Assembly (NCBI RefSeq): GCF_047496725.1
Contig: NC_132977.1
Span: forward strand, 12,782,001-12,846,000
Reading direction: 5' to 3'
DNA from: Anoplolepis gracilipes
Taxonomy: Eukaryota; Arthropoda; Insecta; Hymenoptera; Formicidae
DNA: 64,000 bases
The position numbers and the translations under genes were made by a program. Positions 19,901-30,855 of this stretch are shown here, one piece after another. Numbering within the stretch: position 1 is the first letter of the stretch; each line of letters opens with the position of its first letter. The notes under the pieces were generated by a model. It was not told the DNA's origin and made no database searches. It was given only the letters and a program-made list of their open reading frames with translations.

Positions 19901-20889
19901 TATAGTCTAACGGGATTTGCGAAACCATGCCAATAGAAAGATTTTCCAATCTAGAATTACCCGTATGATGCTTTATTTGAGATCGATTTTTGAACATATC
20001 GTTTGTGCGTAAATTGTTATGAGTCTCTGGAAAAATAATTCTATTATGTACAAAATCACCTTCTTGTGTGCTTTTTGAGCACGAAAAATACCCAGTATGA
20101 CCTTTAGTATACGTTATAAAACATTTAGCTGGGGTATCACATACTATAGCGTTAATAGAAACGCTATATTTTATATTAGAAACAATTATACCATTTCTTG
20201 AAATGAAAATAAAATCATTGACAAAATCAGTCAGAAAAGTAGCATCACTAGGTTTTGAAGTACCATGGTACACACCAATTATAAAAGGCAATATATAGAT
20301 ATCTATTTTTTTCAATAGATGTCATAATCGGCCAGAATTGGCTTTTACCAATTGCTGAACTTTTAGCAATTGGTAAGCCATCTATATTCACATTTAAACT
20401 TTTTTCGTTTTTTGTTATAAATTTAGAATATATTTTTATAGATTGCTCGAGAGAAGGACCGAAGTGCGCATGATGACCGCCCGCTATAGATTTTATATAA
20501 CGTAAAGACATGTTTCGTGGTGTTCGAAGTAAAATTCTAACATCGTTAGGTAACTTGATATGATCGTGATTTTTTAGAATTTGAAACAGTTTGTTAGCAG
20601 TATTGTGCGAAACATTATCTTCGATAATTAACGTTTGCAAATCTTTCCAGAGACTCATATGGTTATTACAATCAGAATTAATTGTCAATGACGAAACATC
20701 TTCTGAAATAACGCTATGTGCTTCATTACTATTTACATCAAACTGCGATGTTACTGATAATTCATCAAAGTCATTTAAACTATAAGATAGTGTCACTTTT
20801 ATGAAATGTATCATTAGACTTTTCGAAAGTACAATAAATACCGCTTCTTTGTTTGCATTAGGAACTACGTTTGATACAGTTAATAGCAT
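19901..20889 (-). pseudogene. 5' part of the split outer TNP2/CMC-type transposase gene
   Basis: The - strand ORF 20889 to 20248 runs from MLLTVSNVVPNANKEAVFIV through LPNDVRILLRTPRNMSLRYI and HAHFGPSLEQSIKIYSKFI to NVNIDGLPIAKSS. After a frameshift near 20300 it continues (20315 to 19901) with FIIGVYHGTSKPSDATFL, INAIVCDTPAKCFITYTKGH, GYFSCSK and SQIPLDYT. It stops at the insertion border exactly where the segment at 12778 begins. The two halves together give the usual domain order of this transposase. Confidence 0.8.
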
Positions 20890-21248
20890 TGAATGGGAGT
20901 CTGAAATTTGATTTAATTCACGACTAATTAACTGATTTCTTCGCCTTTTTTAAATACTGATAATCTTTTGGCATGATTGAAATGGATTGCACAAATAAAA
21001 GTGCTGAAAAAAAAAATTTATATATGCAAACAAATTTTAAAAATAAAACGTTCAAGTGAAAAATCGAAATTAAAAATAAATGAATTGCAAAAGACTAATA
21101 TTAAAAATTCATAATATACATATGTAAATGCAATTTATAAATATCAAGAGTGTCTGGCGCCAAGTGCAGGTATCAAGATGAGCTAGGCCAACCATGTATC
21201 TATATACACGACTGCCTCGTTTTGAAATTACTTAGATTATTATAGTTA
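20890..21248. other. Spacer without recognised features
   Basis: AT-rich. It may include the 5' region of the outer transposase gene and its element terminus, but I could not identify a terminal repeat. Confidence 0.4.
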
Positions 21249-21256
21249 TCACTTAC

Positions 21257-22075
21257 AAATGCAAGTGGAATCGCTGAGAATATGAAACTCTTTGGGAAGC
21301 AGGAAAAAGTGTAACGCACCAAGTGGCTTCGAAAGGCCTTGTCTTCAAGAATGATTTTGACAGACATTTATTTTCTAAATAGACAACTTATATATACAAA
21401 CTGTAACACACAAAACAATAAGAATTTTACAAATATCGTTACTAAATAAAGCATCTTTACGCATAAATCAACATATGTCAAAAATTATTTAAGAATAATC
21501 TCCATTAATATGTGTGTGTTAATGTAATTTATAAATATATTATTTACCAATGCAAGTGGAATCGCTGAGAATATGAAATTCCTTGTAAAACAGGAAAAAG
21601 TGTAACGCATCACGTGGCTTCGAAAGGCCTTCAAAAGTACTTTGACAGATTTTAATCGCTGAGAATATAAGACTTCTTGGAAGGCAAAAAAAAGTGTAAC
21701 GCACCAAGTGGCTTCAAAAGGCCTTGTCTTCAAGAATGATTTTGACAGATTTTATCTTCTAAAATGACAACTTTTATGTACAAACTCAAAACGAACTGTA
21801 ACACAAACACAAATTCCCAGCAAACACAAAGTAACAGTAATATAACTGTTATTAGTTATAATTTCCCACTCAACAATATAACTGTGTTATATAAAAGGCA
21901 TGTTATATTGCAGTTATATTATTGAGTGAAATTATAACTAACAGTTATATTATTGTTGCTTTACCAATGCAAGTGGAATTGTTGAGAATATGAAACTCAT
22001 TGAGAAGCAAGAAGAAATGTAACGCAACAATCTCACAATCAGTGCGGGAACTTGATATGCACAATCTTATCAAAA
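21257..22075. repeat. Cluster of four ~100-bp related repeats
   Basis: Copies begin near 21257, 21549, 21653 (partial) and 21965. Shared parts are AATGCAAGTGGAATCGCTGA, GAATATGAAA, AAAAGTGTAACGCA and GTGGCTTCGAAAGGCC, followed by a looser segment with AACTGTAACACA. The spacing is irregular, so this is a clustered repeat and not a strict satellite. The last copy is cut off from the others by a palindromic insert at 21829-21960. ORFs seen here are probably fortuitous. Confidence 0.7.
21829..21960. repeat. Foldback MITE (~130 bp)
   Basis: GTAACAGTAATATAACTGTT and TTAGTTATAATTT on the left are mirrored by AAATTATAACTAACAG and TTATATTATTGTTGCT on the right. Short mismatches and a 2-bp gap occur. 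It interrupts the ~100-bp repeat cluster. Confidence 0.75.
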
Positions 22076-22577
22076 TAAATTGTAACACACAAAGAGACTT
22101 AAATAATACAATTGGAATACACAAAATAAATATGTATTGTACCTTTCACTTACTGTTGCTGAGACGCGTCTTCATTTGTGTGATCTCTTCTTTTATTATT
22201 GAAAAGATGAGCATCGTAAAACAATAAACATAACCATGCGAGGACTTCCATAAGGACATGCTTCGTTTTTTAGACTGTAAAAATATAAATATTGAACATT
22301 AATATCAATTTATTTTATTATAAATTTTATAACTGCAATGCGGTTTTTATATTTAACCTAACCCAACTTCTTTGGTTAAATAGATTTTAAATTCTGTGGT
22401 AATATAGAAAAAATAATAAAATACCAAAAATATATGCAACAATAATTTTTATTTTTTATATTTAATTTAAATATTTAATATAATATTTTAATATTTATTT
22501 TAGATTAAAATCGTACTTACCGAAGTATATCCTTTTTCTTGATGAAACACATGAGAATAATCTGGAAAATTCCGTAT
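22076..22577. other. Spacer without recognised features
   Basis: AT-rich DNA; short ORFs here show no recognisable domain. Confidence 0.4.
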
Positions 22578-22737
22578 AGCCTTGTGGCCACGATACTAGA
22601 ACTTGGTCCGAGTTCTCGATCCAAGAAACGAATAGCCAATAAGATTACCGCTTTTCTATAAAAACTGCACGTTGATTAGCTAAATATTTCTCAGATCAAG
22701 AACTCGGACCGATTTCTAGTATCGTGGCCACAAGGCT
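22578..22737. mobile_element. 160-bp MITE with ~40-bp inverted repeats
   Basis: It starts AGCCTTGTGGCCACGATACT and ends with the inverted complement at 22737. The inner arms GGTCCGAGTTCTCGATC and GATCAAGAACTCGGACC also pair. TAT flanks both sides (22575-22577 and 22738-22740), a possible target duplication. Non-coding. Confidence 0.8.
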
Positions 22738-22744
22738 TATGGGT

Positions 22745-22839
22745 GATTCCAGAATGAGTCGTTAGTCGTAAGTCGTAAATTCAACTATGATTGGTTTATT
22801 CACTTAACGACTTACAATTAACGACTCATTGTAGAATCG
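22745..22839. mobile_element. 95-bp MITE with ~35-bp inverted repeats
   Basis: GATTCCAGAATGAGTCGTTA on the left pairs with its near-complement ending AACGACTCATTGTAGAATC on the right. It lies only 7 bp from the preceding MITE. Confidence 0.75.
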
Positions 22840-23350
22840 GTCTATAGCACAAACACACACACACATTTCCGTCTGTAATAACCTGTATCCGGTACTCGCT
22901 GATAGCGAGTTATTTTGCCGCGTGATTTAAAAGTATAAAATCTATACTGAAGAAATGTTAAAATCACTCTATATTATAATATTTTAATAACAAAAATTGT
23001 CAAATATATAATAATGTAATATAATATTTATAACATAGTAATGTATTGCATGTATATAAAATGTTTTAAAATATAAATATAATAATAATATAACGTTCTT
23101 TATATAACATATAATATTTACGTTACAATTATTTTAAGATAACTAAAAAATTACTAAGCAATGTAACAATTATAAAACACAGTTATATTGTAACTATTAA
23201 AAAAATTATATTACATTATTGTATATAAGATATAACATTTATTATATTACGTGTTATTCTGACGTTATATAGCATTTATATTCTGTGTTTAGTAGGATAC
23301 TATTATTTAATATTATTTAATATTATTTTTTGTTGTAAATTACGTTTACA
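22840..23350. other. AT-rich DNA, possible 5' region of the Myb/SANT gene
   Basis: Long runs of TATAATATTT-like sequence. No ORF. A splice acceptor-like TTTACAG at 23344-23350 precedes the coding exon, so an upstream exon may lie in or before this stretch. Confidence 0.4.
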
Positions 23351-24022
23351 GTGAATAAATTCATCAGGGTACCAGATGTAGCTCAAGTTCGGAATGCATA
23401 TAACCTCAATTCCAACTTGAGTACTTCTATTTCTTCTGTACCCGTACCCATAACACAAGCTGTTCATCCTGCTCATCATATCATTCTTTGTAATGAAAAT
23501 GGAATATCAGTACATTTCAATGCAAGACATTTGTTAGTTATCGAAAAGATTTGTAAGTATACTGTATTCTGATATATAAACATTTAAAAATATTTATAGA
23601 ATTAGGTGATAGGAATGTATCGTAGTATTATTTTTTTCACAAATTCTGTTTCCTTTACAGCTAGAAAAACTTTTAAAATTAAAGATTCAATAAGTGTTCC
23701 TAAAATGTACAATCTGCAGCAACCTTTATTAAATATTACAAATCAAATGCAATCTTCCGTTTTAATGGATAAACAATCTTCAACTATTAGTAATAAGCAA
23801 GTAGAACCTGCTATTTTAAGTTTAAATCAACACTTCGCTGAAACAGATGGATTTTCATTGCAAAATGACAACAATTTTAATACAGAGTCCACAATAAAAG
23901 AAACACCTTCTTCAAAGACGAAACGTCGAAAAAATGGAAATATTCCTCGAGGTATAGGAACTTTTTTTTCTGTTTTTTATATTTATCACATTTTCAATAA
24001 AATTGTAAAAGAATTGCCATAT

Positions 24023-24063
<41 letters not shown>

Positions 24064-24794
24064 TTACTATTTGTAATTATGTATTTTCAATCAATTCTAT
24101 ATGTTATTTGCATGTTTTTGCAACTTCATGGAAGCATCCTGCAATTTTACGCCTTATTCATTATTATAAAGAAAACATGCATGTTATGAATGACAATTTT
24201 AAACGTCATGAGGAAGTATTGCAAGACATATCAGATGCGCTTGCCAAAGAGGAATATTATTTTTCTCACAATGCGAGGATAAATAGAAATATCTTAAAAT
24301 TATATATAGAGACAAAAGATAAAAGTAAGGAGTCGAGAACTCTTGAGAATATATGTCCTTACTTTAATGAATTGGATGAAATTTATGGCAAATCACATTT
24401 TGTCAAGCCTCTAGCACTTGCTTCTAATAGAACTTTAACAAATTCTGAGAGCATATCTGAAGTCTCGGATTTTGACGAACAGTTATCTCTACCAAAGAAA
24501 AAAAAAGTCGGATTTCAAAAGATTGACTTATGGACAGATATGTTTCGCAATGATGCTGCTGCTGCTAGAGAAGAGGTACGGCAGAAGCGTCATGAAGAAT
24601 TATTAGCTTTGCAAAGAGAACAAATGCAAACGCAAAATACTCTTGTTACGTCGTCTCAACTGCACAATTCTTTCCTTCCACGGAATTTTAACACTAATCG
24701 TCTACAGTACGACACTCATCAGGACATACTGCCTCAACGACTCTCGCGGAGTCGTGGTAACAACCGAGCGCGCGATAACAACTTGTTATCATAA
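23351..24794 (+). pseudogene. Myb/SANT-like DNA-binding protein gene
   Basis: Three coding blocks can be read on the + strand. The first (23351-23552) has VRNAYNLNSNLSTSISSVPV and ends at a GTAAGT donor. The second (23661-23951) has RKTFKIKDSISVPKMY and a Lys/Arg-rich end. The third (about 24120-24794) begins with a Myb/SANT-like domain: SWKHPAILRLIHYYKE, NICPYFNELDEIYGKSHFV. It continues with a Gln/Lys-rich coiled tail. Joining blocks 1 and 2 preserves phase. No AG acceptor is evident before block 3, and a GA repeat (about 24026-24060) sits in that interval, so the gene may be broken. Such genes often accompany PIF/Harbinger transposons, but no partner transposase is adjacent. Confidence 0.6.
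24026..24060. repeat. (GA)n microsatellite
   Basis: A run of GAGAGA within the presumed second intron of the Myb/SANT-like gene. Confidence 0.9.
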
Positions 24795-26153
24795 AAAACA
24801 GAAAAGGGCAGTACAACTTTAATCTATTGGGAAATTATAATAATGCCCTTAATACCAAAGTCCAAGTCCTCTCACAAAATCATGAATCACATCCTTTTCC
24901 AAATGCACCGAAAGCACCGAAAAACAGGAAACGGTTCCTGACAACGTTAGAGGAGTTTCTAATTCGAACCGATAGACCTATCAGCAGAGAACATAGAAAA
25001 TTATATGACTCAGAATCATATGAGCGATAATCTTGCTCCAAAAATCATATAAAAGAGGGGTTTTTGGAAGAAAACAATACAAGCTCTTTCCCGAATTTTA
25101 CGTCTATTTTAACCCGTCATTCTGTGAAAGTGAACAGTAGAAGTTTATCGGTGAACCACCGTGACTGACGAATCAACGACAACACTCCGACGGCGCAATT
25201 CGACTACAGAGGATTTTGCAGGCTCGCAGACGAAACTAACGCCATTCCGTTTGAACCCTGATCATTCAATAATAAGTTTACATCCATTTTATTTACTCTT
25301 CCTCTTGTTGTTCTTTCCGTTTCTTTTTCTCCCCTATCTTTCCCTCATTTACTTATTATTTATTTTATTGAAATTTGCATAGTGCCCAAATCTTTAATTT
25401 GCCAGTCGTTACGCTATAAAAGGCGGAAATATTTAAATCGTTGGAACAAGTCAGTACTGCCCAGGCGTCGATCCCCATGACTTATCAAACAATCAAAAAG
25501 GGCGAAAAAATCGCAATCCTTCCTCGAACACGCAAAATTCCCTGTCAAACACCTTCTCCTTCGCAACCTCCATCACTTCTACGTTTTCCATCATTGACGT
25601 CCATATCCTCAGACGACCTTTGAAATATCATCACGGAAGTCTTCGAAGACTTTCATCTTCCTGCATATCCTTAAGATTACCAGGAATCTTCAATGTCTCC
25701 TTCGCCTACACACACAGACGCACACAAACACACGTACTCACGCGAACATAAATTAGAGAACGATTATAATTTAATTACATACACATGTATACACATATTA
25801 TATACACATATTTATAACCAAACTTAGCAATAATTTGATGTAATATACTTTTAAAACTATGAATAAATTTATGTAATATTAAAACGCAATTTTCTCCGTG
25901 ACTTCTAACCCCTCTATCGGTTGAAAGATCGCACTTGGTCCTATCCCGCGTAATAAGGATTAATTTTTTTTTACCAAAAAGGACTTTTCGACGAATGTCC
26001 GAAATAACAAGTAATAGCGATATTCATTATCGTTGACTTGTTTTTGGACCTAATAATTCGTTCAACTCGAAACATACATCCTGACCCGTACGGTTTCGAG
26101 AGCTGGCTTACGCTCTTCCTTTTAACTCAGCTTTCCCGAGTCTGGACGTAACA
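24795..26153. other. LTR-like non-coding region
   Basis: No convincing ORF. Promoter-like TATAAAAG boxes occur at 25048-25055 and 25415-25423 (TATAAAAGG), and there is a GC-richer segment typical of LTR leaders. The end at 26135-26153, read on the - strand, is TGTTACGTCCAGACTCGGG, differing at one base from the first 19 bases of the BEL LTR at 39585. This suggests an LTR, perhaps solo and on the - strand, from a related family. I could not find its other end. Confidence 0.35.
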
Positions 26154-26676
26154 CTCTCTTAGCCAAAATTTGGAAAAGCTTTAAGAATAATACTGAATAC
26201 GTTATTTTTTTTTTCATTATGATATTACTGTAATCAAAAATTACGTTTTTTTGTTTAATTTATTTTAGCTTATTATGTTAGTGACTTGTGACGCTATAAC
26301 AGAAATTCTCTTGAAGGCGAATATGATGGAAATACTTTCATCTTAAATTATACTTAATTAGTATTTTTCTTTAATTTAATTATATTTTTAATTTATGCTG
26401 TAAGTTAAATTTTACAAGTTTATATCGCATTACATGTTTAATATAGTTAGTTTTATTTTATTTAACAAACACATTTTGAGAAGCAAACAAAATAAAAATA
26501 TAATAGAGTCAAAGTTTTATATGTTATTATATATATGCATATATGTATATATTTATATACATGAAGAGTTGCAGTACGAAATGAACGTATGTGTGTTTAC
26601 ATGTGTGTATGTGTATGAAGATTCAAGTTGCCAGATAATGACTATATATATATATTTATATATATATATATATACA
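26154..26676. other. AT-rich spacer with TA-type microsatellites
   Basis: No gene seen. TA-rich low complexity immediately precedes the MITE at 26677. Confidence 0.5.
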
Positions 26677-27015
26677 CAGGGTGTCCCCGAATTGCCAGAT
26701 CAACTCTCGTGGGTAGATAGAGCGTGTTAAACTGAAAACAAAAGTCTTACATCATTTTGCTAAATTCGCAATAGTTAATGAGATATAAATTAATAAAGAT
26801 CGGCCAATCCTTGCCAGTATAAGCGCGCGGCGCGAAGAAGCCTCCTACTTGTTACTTGATTGGGAACGGGCATGATGACATCAGCTGACCAATATGGCGG
26901 AACTGAGCCGGCTCGTAAACGCGTGGAACATATGTGTGCTCACTCAGTTTTGTCCAGTTTTGAAACCATAAATCAGTGTAGTGAAAGTGAATAATGTTTT
27001 GGAGAAATCGTTAAA

Positions 27016-28991
27016 ATGCGCTACTCCTGCAAAGCAGGAAACAGCGGACGATGTAAACATGTTATCGCAGCACTTATGTTTTGTCAAAGGTATGTATGTT
27101 TTTATGTAAGTTGAATCCCATAATTTTTTATAATAATAAGCTGTTGTATGAAATACATATAGTGCAAGTAAAGTTTATAGTATACTTGTGACTTTGACAA
27201 CTAATATTTTTTCTAACCTCAATGAACAGAAGTTTTAAAATATAATCAGTTTAGCGCATATATAACTGTAAATTTGCATGCAATTTAAAAAATTATTCTA
27301 AGATGATTAATTAATGCATCATTAAGTTTTGTCTATTATAACGTTTCATTTATTTTTATATTTTAGAGTCGAACTTTTAAAGGTTGACGAGCTGTCATGC
27401 ACTGATGTCGAATGCTCCTGGGCAAAAAAAAACCAAAGAAGCGTTGCAACAGTATGAACCGATGCTTTTACTGGATCACCCTTGCATGCAAAAAATAAAA
27501 GCAAATGTGGTTAATATATCTGAGGAAAAAAGGGAAGAGATTAATAAAAATTGGCTTGTACTCTCAAGTGCAATCAAAAAGCATCTGTAAGTTGATGTAG
27601 AGTTGTTATCATTGTACATAATTTTTTTGTCAATTTATTTTTATACATTTGATTATATATATTCATATATGAATGAATTTATTGTATATACATATATGTG
27701 AATGAATTTCAATCAATCACGGACTGTACATCTGCAGAATTAACACGTAATTATACACATTTTTACAATTTTTGTAAAATGAACTGTTTACTTTTATAAT
27801 AGGCTTGTTTTCTATTCCTGCACTGATGAACTCATGCAATAAGTTAGAGCGACACAATATATACTTGTCTCATTCTAACTTATTGCACCAGTGTGCACTA
27901 GTTCATCAGTGCAGGAATAAAAAACAAGCTTAATAATACAATAGAACCGTAATAAATAATTTTTACAAGTCTAATGTTTTTCAGTGGATTATTTTCAATT
28001 ATTTATAAATATCATGTGCGTAATATTATTTGTTATACATTGCTATTATTTATTTCTTTTCTGTTTAATTAGGTGTGGAAGACATGATGTAATAAAACTG
28101 CATGATAACAGTGTCTCTCACGATTGTGTGAATAATATTGATGTATGTAATTATAAACTGGGCAAATACTTCAGAATTAATGAAAAAATTATCAAAATTA
28201 GATGTAGGGACCCTTAAAGAGTGCTGTCAAAGCACAACATATAGATTACGTGGAGATTACAGACAGATTTGCATAGATAGTACAAAATCACTTACCACAT
28301 GGAAAGAAGAGCGTAAATTTAGAATCACAAGTTGCAGATGTTATGAGTTGTACACATACGTGAATAATAAGAAACCCAACTGGGAAAGGAAAAGTTTAAA
28401 TTATTTTTATCCAAAAGAACACTCCAATGAATATGTACGACACGGAATAGAAAACGAACCAATTGCTCGTGAAATATATGAAAATAATTTTCAATTGAAA
28501 GTGCATCAATGTGGCTTGATAATTTCTAATGATAATCCGTGGCATGTTCGCCAGATAGTGTTATTTTGGATGAAAATGAAAATGTATTAAAATTAATTGA
28601 AATAAAATGTCCCTTTCATGGAAAAGATCATAACATTTGCGATGTGATTCCGAAGTTAAAATATCTCGATGAAAATTGTACTTTAAAAAAACGTCACATG
28701 TACTACGCGCAAGTTCAATTATGTATGGCTATAATGAATGTTAAAGTCACTGATTTCATGATTTTTGTACCCTCCGACAATACTTTTTTAATCATTCCTA
28801 TTCCATTTGACGAAGAATATGTAACTGATTTAATCTATACCTTAAAACGTATTTATTTTCAGCAAATGCTGCATTTGTATGTGTGCTCGAAAAAAATAAT
28901 AAATGATTCTTGTTTCAAACATTTGTATCTATTTTTTTGTAGTATGTACAAATTGATTTTTACACAAGAAACTTATCATCGTTTAAAATAG
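27016..28991 (+). pseudogene. SWIM zinc finger plus YqaJ-type exonuclease gene of the ISL2EU element
   Basis: Exon 1 (from ATG at 27016) encodes a SWIM-like motif, YSCKAGNSGRCKHVIAALM, in which the first Cys of the usual CxC pair is Tyr. Exon 2 (about 27367-27588) holds LLLDHPCMQKIKANVVNI. The third part (from about 28073) encodes the YqaJ domain: EERKFRITSCRCYELYTYV, GIENEPIAREIYENN, then after a frameshift near 28545 CSPDSVILDENENVLKLIEIK. The catalytic Asp, the ExK motif (EIK) and a Gln (YYAQVQLCM) are present. YqaJ/lambda-exonuclease enzymes resect DNA ends; why ISL2EU elements carry one is unclear. A MITE lies in intron 2. Frame breaks near 27400, 28140 and 28545 inactivate it. Confidence 0.8.
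27802..27931. mobile_element. 130-bp MITE in an intron of the YqaJ gene
   Basis: AGGCTTGTTTTCTATTCCTG and CACTGATGAAC on the left pair with GTTCATCAGTGCAGGAATA and AAACAAGCTT on the right. An inner stem (GCAATAAGTTAGA) also pairs. Non-coding foldback insertion. Confidence 0.8.
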
Positions 28992-30510
28992 GTGAGGATA
29001 TGTTTACAAGACCACAAATAATTATAAAATCTTCACAAAGAAATACTAAACTAATAGGAAACCTGCCTTTTAATATATTAAATACTTTTAGCTTTTGATT
29101 ACTGCGTTCAATATGAACTCTCGCTTTTGCTATTTGTTGGCTTAATAGTGCTTCTTCTGCTGATAACTGATTCTTATTTTTAAAAAATGAAGGTCTAACG
29201 ATTTGAATATCATGTTCTTTGCACTTTGCATCTATAAAAAATCCTCTATCAATCATTATTTTATCACCTTTTTCTAGCAAACTGAATAAGTTACTTTGTT
29301 CAAAAATTTCTTTGTCTGAAAATCGACCTCCATAGCAACGACTTACGAATGAAATTGTTCCAGCTGGTGTAACACCTATCATGAACTTTAAAGTATAATT
29401 TTATTTATAATTGGAGTATGTTATCGCTTGACAGCATACAGATTTAGGTTTTTGCAAAAGTATTTCCGTACAATCTAATATTATGCGAATATCTGGAAAT
29501 GGAAGGAAACAGTTTGGGATATTTTGAAGGATCTCCTGTTTTGAAGGTCAACGTATACAATCATTGAAACATGCACGCAGTATGTTAATCATGTTTACAA
29601 AAATTCTTCGACAAGTTTTTACAGAATAGCAATTGAACAAAGTAGCCAAAAAAGCAAATGAAATATTTTGTTTCAATTTAATAAATGTCAACATCACTTT
29701 TTCCTCTACTGATAATTTAGTCTTATTGTTAGCTTTAAAGTCTCTGAACGATTTATTCTTAGCTTTGTTATATACAGTTTTTTGACATTACTCACTATTA
29801 CATGAAATATTATATATTTCAAAATTAGAAATTCCTGTAGCTGTACTTAGTTCGCGATGGCTTTTAATTTGATTGTAGTATGACGTATATAAATCCGTTT
29901 GAATATCGATGTCCCTCACTTTAGTTTTCTTCTCATCTGAGATTAGTAATGTCTCATTGTTTCCCGTGCTGTCAACTCCAACCTCATTGATATCAATGAC
30001 AACAGTCTCTATATTTATCATTGTTTGTTTTCTTTTCATTTCTTTTTTTAGCTTCTCGGTTTGCAACTCGATCAGCTCTGGCTTGTGCAGAAATCATCTT
30101 TTGCATCGGAAGTCGCAGTTTTGGAACAGCAGATTTTTTTAGCCTTGGCTTTTTACATTCCAGCTCTAATTGTAAAAAAAATTAATACAAAAATTTAAAA
30201 TTTGAATTACATTTTTATATATTTATATAAACTATGTAAACAAAATTGAATAGAAAGTAATTATTTTACCTGAAAATATGTAGTTGCTGGCATTAAAATG
30301 CAAGGAACAAGATTTCATTCTGCTTGTCACCGCTTTTGCAGTGCGTATAGCCATTATCCAAGCTTTACGCTTATCAATTTTTTCTATTGTGCCGAACTTT
30401 TTTGTAACTTCTACTGTACACTCTTTTTTCTTTGGAAATTTGTGGAAAGATATTTCTCGATTGTCACAGCTCGAGATTTACAACCGTACACACAACAGTA
30501 CTCGCGGTTA
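28960..30510 (-). pseudogene. THAP-domain DDE transposase of the ISL2EU element
   Basis: The N-terminus (about 30510-30275 on the - strand) shows a THAP C2CH zinc finger spread over two frames: CCVYGCKSRA, then AWIMAIRTAK and SCSLHFNASNYIFS before a GTAA donor. A charged middle follows (30180-29788). The catalytic DDE_Tnp_4 domain spans about 29770-28960: first Asp in IILDCTEI, second in KIMIDRGFFIDAKC and Glu in RVHIERSNQKLKVF, with SFVSRCYGGRFSDKEIF between. It converges with the YqaJ gene, and their 3' ends overlap at 28960-28991. Several frame breaks make it non-functional. The order THAP then DDE matches ISL2EU transposases. Confidence 0.82.
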
Positions 30511-30855
30511 GAAATTAGAAAGTAATTTTTGAAGAAATTACTTTCATTTTGTCCCGATAATTTTTTTATAGTCTACACTAATATTCAGACATTCCAAGAG
30601 GAGTTTTTTATTCGCATGTTTTAGATATTTTTACAATTTTATTGTGAAAACTGAATGAGCACACATATGTTCCACGCATTTACGAGCCGGCTCAGTTCCG
30701 CCATAATGGTCAGCTGACGTCGACATGTCCGTTCCCAATACTAGGCGCGCGACAGTAGGCGGAGCGCTCTACAAAGGACGTACAAAGGGCGTACTGAAAG
30801 AGACACGTACAGTGCGCGCTGCGTTTATGTCTTGCCGCGCGCCTAGTATCAAGTA

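Larger units (their letters stand above)
26861..30737. mobile_element. 3,877-bp ISL2EU-type transposon with AT target duplication
   Basis: The element begins TGGGAACGG and ends CCGTTCCCA, with terminal inverted repeats of about 85-90 bp (shared parts: GGCGGAACTGAGCCGGCTCG and GGAACATATGTGTGCTCA). AT flanks both sides (26859-26860 and 30738-30739), and the related MITE at 44651 shows the uninterrupted target TTGATACTAGG. It carries two convergent genes: SWIM-YqaJ nuclease (+) and THAP-DDE transposase (-). That gene pair and a 2-bp AT/TA duplication are diagnostic of ISL2EU elements. Both genes have frame breaks. Confidence 0.87.

Noticed and set aside
21485..21733. An 82-aa - strand ORF with repeated CVTLFFAF-type words
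   Set aside because: It is produced by the ~100-bp repeat units; spacing changes break the frame between units.
26434..26730. 98-aa ORF with YIYLYIYIYT tract
   Set aside because: Translation of a TA microsatellite and the MITE tip.
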